The translations under genes were made by a program, and so were the position numbers. The notes under the pieces were generated by a model that searched no databases, was not told where the DNA came from, and saw nothing but the letters and a program-made list of their open reading frames with translations. From assembly GCA_964465385.1 (NCBI GenBank), contig CAYXIM010000027.1:1-20237 (forward strand): 20,237 nucleotides of DNA, read 5' to 3'. The stretch comes from JAAYBY01 sp964465385. GTDB lineage: Bacteria; Bacillota; Clostridia; Saccharofermentanales; UBA5734. The number at the start of each line of letters is the position of its first letter. The first letter of the stretch is position 1. Positions 6,776 through 13,573 of the stretch are shown piece by piece.

Positions 6776-9255
6776 CCGACGCTGCCCAAGACCCGGCGGA
6801 TCGCAGTGGCCGGCAGGGCCGCCTCCGCTTTGTCCTGGCTGCAGCCGCTTTGGCCGGCCTGTTTTTTTTACTCCTGGGTGGCTGGCTGGCCGCATCAGTG
6901 AGGGCCCTGACCAGCCCGCAGAGGCAACCGCAGGTCCCCAACCAGGCTGAAATCCAGCCCCTGGCCCAGCGGGCACAGCAGCTGTTGCCAGAAGCCAGCC
7001 AGGGAGCTCGCTGGGTCTGGCAACTGGAAACTGGCCTGGTGGACCCCCATGCGTTCTTAACCCGTTTGTTTGTTTCGCCGGCTTATCTTAAACACCAGAC
7101 AGATGACAGGCGTTTTTTACAAGACCTTTCTTTTGTCATCAACGACCGGCCACTTTCGGACCAGGAGGTAGAGACCGGGGAGCTTGAACGTGACCGCCTG
7201 GCCATGCTGGACCAGCAGCTGCAAACAGCCGGCTGGCCTGCCAGGCAAGGGGCTAATCGGGTGACCGGGCGCATCACAGGCCTGGCGCTGGACCGCACCT
7301 TGCCGCCGGCAGGGGCGCAGGTCATGGGTCAGGTTGCCATTGGTTTTCAAGCCAGCAGCCAGGGCGGCCAGACGGCGGTCCGCCTCTTGTCAGAGGGGCG
7401 GACACACAGCCGCCTGGTCCTGGACCCGGGACAGGAAAACCATCAGATCAACTGGGATGCGGATGCGGTCGAACCGGGACAACACCAGCTGGCTGTCTGG
7501 GGCCTGGGCCCTGATGGACGTGGCCTGTGGCTGGAACTGCCGGTGTGGTCGGTTCCGCCTGTGACGACCCTGGCGGATGAGGCTGTGGTCCCTGCGCGTG
7601 GGCCAGGCTGGTACCGCCTGGCTGCGCGCCCGGATCAGAGTGTTCGCCTGCTTGTGGTAGAGGCGGATGCCGCACTTGAAGCCAGCCTGTGGACCGCCTG
7701 GGATCAGAACCAGGCAAAGACCAGGGCCGCACCGGAGCAGCCGGGGGCTCTTTTTTACCGGCCCCAGGCGACTGAATCAGCCTTTTACGTGCACATTGAA
7801 GCAGCGCCACAGGCAGCCTACACCTTGGTGGCTTCCCCACAGGCAGCCGTGGAAAAAGACCGGCCCGATCAGGTGTGGGCTGTGACAGCACAAGGCGATG
7901 AGATGCTGACTGTCCGTCGGGCACCGGGCAAGGCCCACAGGCTGGCGTTAGATGCCGTCCACCTGATCGATCCTGAGGCGCGCCTGGGTGCGTTGTCGCT
8001 TGCCACGGCCGATGGAAAAGCGCTTGCTTTTCACCCGGCCTTCAGCAGCCAGGAAAACCAGTATGCCCTGGTGGTGCCGGCTGACACCGATCTTCTGGCC
8101 ATCCAGGCGGTGGCCATGGAAGGCAGTGCCGCCCGGCTTGCCCTGGGCCGAAGGGACGCGGATGGTGACCGCCAGGCCTTTTCGGATACAGCTGTTGTTG
8201 CGCTTGAGCCGGCACTTAACACCCTGATCCTGGCGGTCACCGGTTTTGACCAGACCGAGCGCTTTTATGCTGTGTCTGTGCTCAGGCCCCAAGCCACAGA
8301 CCGCTTGTCTGCCATGCTGGACCCTTTTCCAGCCAGCTGGCAAAACCACCTGCTCTGGACCCATATCCACCACCCGGCCTATCACTTTGAAGCCCAGCAG
8401 ACCGGCCTTGACTGGACCGCTTTTCTGGATGCTCAGAACACGGGGGACAAAAGCCTGATTGACGCCTCAAGCGTGCCGGATCATTGGGTGCAGGCTGACA
8501 GCCCAGTTTATGATGGCAGCAGATGGAAAGCGGCCAGCCGCCCGGTGGTGGCTTATTATGGCGACCCCAGGAATTTTCTGGACCCGCAAGAGCTCTTTCA
8601 GTTTGAAAAATTGACCTTCAACCCACACCTGCACACGCGCCAGGGAATCGAGCAGATTTTAGCAGGCACCTTCATGGCGCCGAAGCAGGCGGGGCCGGAC
8701 TATGCCGGTTTAATCCTGGCGGCCGGCCAAAAGGCGGATATCAGCCCCTTTTTCCTGGCCTCCCGTATCATCCAGGAAATGGGGACAAAAGGTCAGTCAC
8801 CGCTGGCAAGTGGCACGCTCGAAGGCTATGAGGGGGTCTTTAATTTTTACAACATCGGTGCCTACCCCAACCCTGAGGTGCCCAACGGCGCGCAGATCAA
8901 CGGTGCCAGATACGCCCTGTTTGGATCGAATGCGCAAGCGGGTGAACTGACCGAGCAGGACAAAGTCTGGCTTTTGCCCTGGAACAGCCCCGAACGGGCT
9001 ATCGTTGGCGGCGCCCTGTGGATTGCCAACCGGTATGTGGCCATTGGCCAGGATACCCTTTACGGTCAAAAATTTGATTTGATTGAAGCAGACGGGCTTT
9101 ATGTGCACCAGTATGCCCAGAACATCCAGATGGCCTGGGCTGAGGGACGGCGAATACGCGCCAATTGGGAAGCGCTGGGCTTGCTTGAAGAGCCTTTTGT
9201 CTTTGCCATCCCCGTTTTTGAGAACATGCCCCAAGAGCCGGCTCCCAGGCCTTGA
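6772..9255 (+). CDS. Membrane-anchored or secreted glucosaminidase-like protein with cadherin-like domain
   Basis: This 827-residue surface protein probably cleaves or remodels peptidoglycan. It starts with GTG inside the yfbR stop (GTGA overlap). Residues 18-42 form one hydrophobic segment ending SVRA, either an uncleaved anchor or a signal peptide cut near residue 45. About 85-165 resembles half of a DUF4214 domain (SPAYL, FVINDRPLSDQE). About 165-385 is beta-rich and unrecognised. About 390-510 fits a cadherin-like beta-sandwich (GALSL, FHPAFSSQENQYALVVP, LNTLILAVTGFDQTERFYAVSV). About 525-815 is a glucosaminidase-type hydrolase domain: YYGDPRNFLDP (595-605), FQFEKLTFNP, the putative catalytic E669 in SRIIQEMGT, FNFYNIGAYPNPE, and WLLPWNSPERAIVGGA. 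The enzyme domain is paralogous to that of the next gene, but this protein has no SH3 or dockerin. Catalytic activity is inferred. Confidence 0.78.
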   Translation: MTDAAQDPADRSGRQGRLRFVLAAAALAGLFFLLLGGWLAASVRALTSPQRQPQVPNQAEIQPLAQRAQQLLPEASQGARWVWQLETGLVDPHAFLTRLFVSPAYLKHQTDDRRFLQDLSFVINDRPLSDQEVETGELERDRLAMLDQQLQTAGWPARQGANRVTGRITGLALDRTLPPAGAQVMGQVAIGFQASSQGGQTAVRLLSEGRTHSRLVLDPGQENHQINWDADAVEPGQHQLAVWGLGPDGRGLWLELPVWSVPPVTTLADEAVVPARGPGWYRLAARPDQSVRLLVVEADAALEASLWTAWDQNQAKTRAAPEQPGALFYRPQATESAFYVHIEAAPQAAYTLVASPQAAVEKDRPDQVWAVTAQGDEMLTVRRAPGKAHRLALDAVHLIDPEARLGALSLATADGKALAFHPAFSSQENQYALVVPADTDLLAIQAVAMEGSAARLALGRRDADGDRQAFSDTAVVALEPALNTLILAVTGFDQTERFYAVSVLRPQATDRLSAMLDPFPASWQNHLLWTHIHHPAYHFEAQQTGLDWTAFLDAQNTGDKSLIDASSVPDHWVQADSPVYDGSRWKAASRPVVAYYGDPRNFLDPQELFQFEKLTFNPHLHTRQGIEQILAGTFMAPKQAGPDYAGLILAAGQKADISPFFLASRIIQEMGTKGQSPLASGTLEGYEGVFNFYNIGAYPNPEVPNGAQINGARYALFGSNAQAGELTEQDKVWLLPWNSPERAIVGGALWIANRYVAIGQDTLYGQKFDLIEADGLYVHQYAQNIQMAWAEGRRIRANWEALGLLEEPFVFAIPVFENMPQEPAPRP

Positions 9256-9363
9256 GCCCCGCCCATAACAGAACAATAAACTGCTTGTAATCCATTCGAC
9301 CCACTTTTGTGATATCCTAGGGCTGATTTGATCTCGCCGTAAGGCGTCTCGAAGGAGGAAGGC
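9256..9363 (+). other. 108-base gap before the dockerin gene: ribosome site and small hairpin
   Basis: This is the only sizeable gap inside the 5006-17883 run. It holds a strong AGGAGG site (9353-9358) placed 5 bases before a TTG start, which decides the start of the next gene. A short CGCC-GTAA-GGCG hairpin (9335-9346) lies just upstream. No convincing promoter, terminator or riboswitch is visible; TATCCT at 9313-9318 is the best -10 candidate and is weak. Confidence 0.45.
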
Positions 9364-11616
9364 TTGGGTCAGCGCCTGAAACATGTGATGCGTAAAACCT
9401 GGCGTCCGCTTGCCAGCGCCCTGATCATTCTGGCCTGCCTGGCTCAGTGGGGTCCGTTTGCTTTGCCGGAACAAGGTGTGCGGGCCCAGACTGAGATCAA
9501 CCGGATGGGCACGGTCCGGGTGTCATCGTCGGCTAACATCAGATCGGTGCCTACGACCCAAAACAACGAACGCATCGATTCCGTTTCAAATGGACACCGG
9601 CTTCTGGTGCTTTCCAGTGAGACGGGCGAAGCGATTACCGGCTACGACAACCTCTGGTATCGGGTTCGCTATGAAAAAAGCAATGGCACAACCATAGAAG
9701 GTTACATCGTTGCTGGTTTTGTTGTTTTGGACCCTGAAACGCTGCCTGATCCGGACCCGGATGTTGATTTTGAAACGTGGCTGGACCAACAAAAATTCCC
9801 GGAAAGTTACCGGCCTGCCCTCAGGCAGCTCCACGCCAAATACCCCAGCTGGATTTTCAGGTCCGTTCCAACCCGTTTAAAATTCTGGGATGCTGTGGAA
9901 CTGATGCATGAGCCGGGAAGAACCCTCATGTACAACTCTGAAGACGATGGCTGGAAATCGTTGGACCCCAAGGCATATAACTGGTCTACCAACAAATGGA
10001 CTGTGTTTGACGGATCCACCTGGATCATGTGCAGTCGGGAGCTGATTGCCTACTACATGGACCCACGAAACATGCTGACAGAACCAGATGTTTTCCAGTT
10101 TGAATCCCTCAACTTCCAGCCTGCCGTACACCACCTGGCAGGGGTTGAAGGCGTGCTTCAACATTCGTTCATGGGCCAGAACAGCTTCACCTATACCGAC
10201 CCAGCCACCAATAAAGCAGTGACCATGAGCTACGCACAGGCCTTTATGGAGGCTGCTGCCTTTTCAAACGTCAATCCTTATCACCTGGCGTCACGTTCAG
10301 CGGTCGAGCTGGGCAATAACAACAGCCCATCGGTCTCAGGGCTCTTTTCTGAAGCGCTTCGTGCCAGGAACTTACCGGTTACAACTGAATTTGACGGCCA
10401 TTACAATTTTTACAACATCGGGGCCAGTGCCAGCACCGCACCTCTGGGAAACGTTCGGAACGGGCTTCAGTTTGCCAAATACGGGGAGAAAAGAAACGCC
10501 AACCTCCCGCTGACCGCCAATGACCTGGCGCGTTTGATTCCCTGGAACACCCCGCTTCGCTCCATTTGCGGCGGTGCCTATGACATCGGGATTCGGTACA
10601 TCAATGCCAGCTTGAATCCCGGCGGCAATTACGCTGATCAAAATACAATTTACTTGCAAAAATATAACGTGGCTTACGCATCAACCCGGCGCTACTGGCA
10701 CCTGTACATGGGCAGCATCTATGCCCCGCCGGTCGAAGGCGCCAAGCTCTACAACGGCTATGCCTCCATGGGGGACCTGGATAAGCCTATCACCTTCCTC
10801 ATTCCCTTGTATGATGACATGCCGGCCCAGGTGCCCAAACCAGCAAAAACCGGCAACCCCAACAATTGGTTGAAGACCTTGTCTGTTCAAGATCAAAGCC
10901 TGACTCCTTCATTCAGCCAGTCGAACACGGGCCCGTACAGCCTCATCGTTGATGCATCTGTTTCGTCTATCCAGTTGTCAGCAGCAGCGGTTGCAGGCAC
11001 GTCAAAAGTGACTGGAACCGGCCTGGTCAACCTGAGGGTCGGAACCAACACCCTCAATGTGGTTGTCACCGCCCAAAATGGCAAAAAACGCACCTACCAG
11101 CTGTCGGTCATCAGGCGCCCGGACCCCGACAACCCTGAACTGGATGAAAGCCTGGTTCACGTTGAACCCGATCCGGAGCACCTCTGTCTTGAAAATGACC
11201 TGTTGATTGGTCTGGATCCGGCATCTGGAGCGCCTACAGCGGACCGCCTCAAAGAATGCCTGACGGTTCCAGAAGGTCATTCTCTTCGTTTGTTTGCGCC
11301 AGACGGCACGGAGGCCAAGGACCCCATTGGGACGGGAACACGGGTCGCGCTGGTGTCAGATGAAGATAACATCAGTGTACAAACCTATTTCGTCCTGATC
11401 TATGGCGATATCAATGGGGATGGCAAGATCAGTTCTTCAGACATGAACGCCATCTTCCGTCACGTGCTCAGACGGGATACCCTGCAAGACATCCATCTGG
11501 AAGCCGCAGATGTCGATCGGAATGGCAAGATTACTTCCTCGGATATGAATGCCATTTTCAGACATGTTTTACGCCGTCAGATCATTGAACAAAGGAAAAC
11601 TGGGGAGGGCTCATGA
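9364..11616 (+). CDS. Secreted SH3-glucosaminidase with cadherin-like and C-terminal dockerin domains
   Basis: This 750-residue secreted protein probably hydrolyses peptidoglycan glycan strands. It starts at TTG, supported by AGGAGG 5 bases upstream. The signal peptide runs 1-41 (cleavage near VRA-QT). About 48-122 is a bacterial SH3 domain (VRVSSSANIRSVP, then LWYRVRY, then EGYIVAGFV). A DPDPD linker follows. About 140-490 is the glucosaminidase region: YYMDPRNMLTE (230-240), FQFESLNFQP, putative catalytic E315 in LASRSAVELG, YNFYNIGASAS, and LIPWNTPLRSICGGA. About 500-584 is a cadherin-like beta-sandwich. About 596-680 is a small beta module with a GTGTRVAL signature. The end (681-737) is a type I dockerin with loops DINGDGKISSSD and DVDRNGKITSSD. 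It overlaps the following cohesin gene by 4 bases (ATGA). The dockerin implies docking to a cohesin, most simply its neighbour. Chain-cleaving specificity is inferred. Confidence 0.88.
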   Translation: MGQRLKHVMRKTWRPLASALIILACLAQWGPFALPEQGVRAQTEINRMGTVRVSSSANIRSVPTTQNNERIDSVSNGHRLLVLSSETGEAITGYDNLWYRVRYEKSNGTTIEGYIVAGFVVLDPETLPDPDPDVDFETWLDQQKFPESYRPALRQLHAKYPSWIFRSVPTRLKFWDAVELMHEPGRTLMYNSEDDGWKSLDPKAYNWSTNKWTVFDGSTWIMCSRELIAYYMDPRNMLTEPDVFQFESLNFQPAVHHLAGVEGVLQHSFMGQNSFTYTDPATNKAVTMSYAQAFMEAAAFSNVNPYHLASRSAVELGNNNSPSVSGLFSEALRARNLPVTTEFDGHYNFYNIGASASTAPLGNVRNGLQFAKYGEKRNANLPLTANDLARLIPWNTPLRSICGGAYDIGIRYINASLNPGGNYADQNTIYLQKYNVAYASTRRYWHLYMGSIYAPPVEGAKLYNGYASMGDLDKPITFLIPLYDDMPAQVPKPAKTGNPNNWLKTLSVQDQSLTPSFSQSNTGPYSLIVDASVSSIQLSAAAVAGTSKVTGTGLVNLRVGTNTLNVVVTAQNGKKRTYQLSVIRRPDPDNPELDESLVHVEPDPEHLCLENDLLIGLDPASGAPTADRLKECLTVPEGHSLRLFAPDGTEAKDPIGTGTRVALVSDEDNISVQTYFVLIYGDINGDGKISSSDMNAIFRHVLRRDTLQDIHLEAADVDRNGKITSSDMNAIFRHVLRRQIIEQRKTGEGS
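11404..11574 (+). other. Dockerin type I domain-coding segment
   Basis: Two 22-residue calcium-loop/helix units (682-703 and 716-737 of the protein) differ at only a few positions. Calcium ligands D, N/D, D/N and D sit at loop positions 1, 3, 5 and 12 of both. The cohesin-contact positions 10 and 11 are Ser-Ser in both units. The helix MNAIFRHVLR is identical in the two. This is a complete, probably functional dockerin rather than a decayed one. Confidence 0.88.
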
Positions 11617-13106
11617 AAAAAAAGCAACTTTTGGTGACGATCTGGCTTGTGGCCTGGGTCGTCCGCTCACCGCTGCTGGTGCAAAGCGTCCGTGCTGAAG
11701 GCGTTTCCATGGCCTTGTCTGCCAGCTCCACAGCACCATCGACCGGTCAGACGGTTGTCATCACTGTGGGAATCAGCCGGTCTATGACCGTTGAAAACTA
11801 TGATTTCGTTTTATCTTATGACGCGTCACTATTTGAATATCAGTCGAGCGCAACAAAGAACCTTGTACCCGGAGAAGCGTATAACTTTGGCACCGATGAA
11901 TATCAACCAGGCAAAATTATTGTTGTTGGTGGATTTGATCCCACTGGTGACACCAGCCAGCTGGTGCAGCTCAGCTTCAAGGCCACGGCCGAAGGCAGTG
12001 CTTCTTTCCAGACCTCAGAAGAGGACATCAGTGGCGCGTCTTCTGTTGCTTCTTCCAGCGTCAAGGTCACGGTTCAAAAACCGGTGGAAAAATCGGGTGA
12101 CAACACGCTCAAACGCCTGGACGTCAGCCCAGGGACACTGTCGCCAGCCTTTTCGGCCGGCCAAGAGGACTACACCGTTGCGCTGGAGGCCGGTCAGATC
12201 ACCGTGTCTGCTGCTGCCAACCATGAAAAAGCACAGATCCAAGGTGGGGGCGTCGTCAACCTGAGCCCCGGCAACAACACCATTAAAATTATTGTGACAG
12301 CTGAAAACGGCAACCAACGGACCTACAGCATTGTGGTCAATCGGGCGGCGCCGTCGCCGACACCGGAGGCCACCCCCACACCAGAGCCCACTCCGACACC
12401 CGAACCGACGCCCACGCCGGCTGTGACAGTGGTCTTGCCGGATGGCACCTACCAGATTGTGGAGGTTCCGGCAGGTATTGCCATTCCAGAAGGGTTTTAC
12501 CGGTCGACCGCCTTGGTGAACGGACAGATGGTTCCAGTTTACAAGGCCATGCGGTCCGACCTGACACTCTTTTATCTGGTACGCCATTCAAGCGGCGACG
12601 GCTTCTATTATTACGATGAAAACGCGCAGACCTATTATCCCTACCTGACCATCAGCATCCCGGCACAAACCCTGACGGTCATGATTCCGGATTCATCGGT
12701 TGATATTCCGGGTGATTGGGTTCCCAGCAACCTGACCATTGACGGGGTGTCTTTGCCGGTTTGGAAATCCGAGCGATTCGGCGATGGGGTTTACCTGATT
12801 TACCTGATGGACGGACAAGGCCAGGCGGCCTTCTACCGCTACCAGCCTGATAACCAGCTGCTCCTGCCCTATGACCCGCCCGAACCGGAGGTGACCGAGG
12901 CGCCTGAGCCCGAGGACGAGGAAGAAGAAGAGGAAGAGGAAGAACCCGTTCGAACGCCCAACCCCTGGACCTTGGCAACCGCTATCATGGGGCTGGTCTG
13001 TCTGGCTCTGGTCGGTGTGATCATCTGGCAGGGTTCACGTGGCAGCCGTGACGGACAGGACACAGAAGACACGCTCAAACCGCCGCCGCCGATCAAGAGG
13101 ATCTGA
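11613..13106 (+). CDS. Cohesin-domain type I membrane protein (surface scaffold)
   Basis: This 497-residue protein has a signal peptide (1-28, VRA-EG), a cohesin domain (about 30-155) and a C-terminal membrane anchor. The cohesin reads VSMALSASST, then GQTVVITVGIS, then NYDFVLSYDASLFEY, then GKIIVVGGFDPTG and VQLSFKATAEGSASF, the usual cohesin beta-sandwich order. About 164-244 is a cadherin-like beta-sandwich (LKRLDVSPGTLSPAFSAG to NQRTYSIVVNR). A PTPE linker (247-270) follows, then two related modules (291-344 and 364-420), an acidic stretch with nine Glu (436-444), a transmembrane helix (453-472) and a short tail. The cohesin would face outside and be held at the membrane. The ATG overlaps the dockerin gene's stop, so the two are probably made together. 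There is no S-layer or sortase motif, and only one cohesin, unlike a cellulosomal scaffoldin. Confidence 0.85.
   Translation: MKKKQLLVTIWLVAWVVRSPLLVQSVRAEGVSMALSASSTAPSTGQTVVITVGISRSMTVENYDFVLSYDASLFEYQSSATKNLVPGEAYNFGTDEYQPGKIIVVGGFDPTGDTSQLVQLSFKATAEGSASFQTSEEDISGASSVASSSVKVTVQKPVEKSGDNTLKRLDVSPGTLSPAFSAGQEDYTVALEAGQITVSAAANHEKAQIQGGGVVNLSPGNNTIKIIVTAENGNQRTYSIVVNRAAPSPTPEATPTPEPTPTPEPTPTPAVTVVLPDGTYQIVEVPAGIAIPEGFYRSTALVNGQMVPVYKAMRSDLTLFYLVRHSSGDGFYYYDENAQTYYPYLTISIPAQTLTVMIPDSSVDIPGDWVPSNLTIDGVSLPVWKSERFGDGVYLIYLMDGQGQAAFYRYQPDNQLLLPYDPPEPEVTEAPEPEDEEEEEEEEEPVRTPNPWTLATAIMGLVCLALVGVIIWQGSRGSRDGQDTEDTLKPPPPIKRI
11700..12077 (+). other. Cohesin domain-coding segment
   Basis: Residues 30-155 follow the cohesin pattern: an opening strand (MALSAS), the G-Q-TVVITV strand, the YDFVLSYDASLFEY block where a cohesin usually reads F-x-L-x-YDP-x-x-L, a conserved glycine-rich IIVVGGFD strand, and the LVQLSFKA closing strand. 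It fits one complete domain. The type (I or II) cannot be assigned by eye. Confidence 0.78.
12351..12422 (+). repeat. PTPE linker repeat in the cohesin protein
   Basis: Residues 247-270 are a run of Pro-Thr-Pro-Glu units, encoded by near-repeats of CCNACNCCNGAG. This is a flexible extracellular linker separating the beta-sandwich domains from the membrane-proximal modules. The DNA repeat could change in length by slippage in steps of 12 bases. Confidence 0.85.
12483..12872 (+). repeat. Twofold internal module repeat in the cohesin protein
   Basis: Residues 291-344 and 364-420 share a layout: IP-x-G/D, then a short VNGQ-VPVY or IDGV-LPVW element, then K-x-x-R, then FYLV or YLIYLM, then F-YYY or FYRY, then a closing PY. 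Modules of this kind occur near the membrane end of clostridial surface proteins; I do not know their function. Confidence 0.6.
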
Positions 13107-13108
13107 GC

Positions 13109-13573
13109 ATGTCCTTGCGGTCCTTGCTGGCCCGGTTCTTTAACCGGGAGGTGCTGGCCTACCTGATCGCCGGGGTCTTGACCACCCTGGTCAACCTGGC
13201 TGTTTTCACCTGGCTCAGCCGCCTCTTTGGCGCGGACCGCTGGTGGCTGTCCAATTTCCCAGCTATCCTGGCCGCCATCGTGTTTGCCTTTTTCAGCAAC
13301 CGCCTGTTTGTCTTCCGGTCACGGGGACCACTGCTTTCAGAACTGGGCAAGTTTTTCTTGTCGCGCTTTTTGGTCTCCCTGGTGTTTGAGTACGGGGCCA
13401 TGTTCCTCTTCTACGAGCTTTTGGGCCTCAAGGGCACGGTGCCTGTCTGGCGTTGGTCGCTGTCGATCAGCAAGCTCTTGTCCCAGCTTCTGGTCATGGT
13501 CGCAAATTATCTCTTCAGCAAATGGTTTGTGTTTAATAGACCCGAGAGAAAGCAGGGAAACAATGACCTATAA
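13109..13573 (+). CDS. GtrA family membrane protein
   Basis: This 154-residue protein has four predicted transmembrane helices (about 15-38, 48-68, 84-106, 118-141). It has GtrA-family features: EVLAYLIAGVLTTLVN at the first helix, AAIVFAFFSNRLFVF in the second, and ANYLFSKWFVF at the end. Family members are thought to help move lipid-linked sugars across the membrane for glycan or teichoic acid decoration. It starts 2 bases after the cohesin gene and overlaps folC by 11 bases. No glycosyltransferase is next to it in the window, so its partner is unknown. The family assignment is firm; the role is inferred. Confidence 0.88.
   Translation: MSLRSLLARFFNREVLAYLIAGVLTTLVNLAVFTWLSRLFGADRWWLSNFPAILAAIVFAFFSNRLFVFRSRGPLLSELGKFFLSRFLVSLVFEYGAMFLFYELLGLKGTVPVWRWSLSISKLLSQLLVMVANYLFSKWFVFNRPERKQGNNDL

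Noticed and set aside
9300..9362. Riboswitch in the leader of the dockerin gene
   Set aside because: Only a 4-bp GTAA-loop hairpin is visible; the conserved cores of c-di-GMP, T-box or other known classes are not there and the leader is too short.
12869..13096. Minus-strand open frame with a poly-serine run
   Set aside because: The serines are the reverse reading of the glutamate codons of the cohesin protein.
9364..13106. Cellulosome gene cluster
   Set aside because: There is only one cohesin and one dockerin, on a peptidoglycan-type hydrolase; no cellulase, carbohydrate-binding module or multi-cohesin scaffold is present in the window.
13227..13562. N-terminal extension of folC over gtrA
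   Set aside because: The added residues are Ser/Cys-rich out-of-frame gtrA; FolC proteins begin shortly before the TYGI and GTNGKGS blocks, as ATG 13563 gives.
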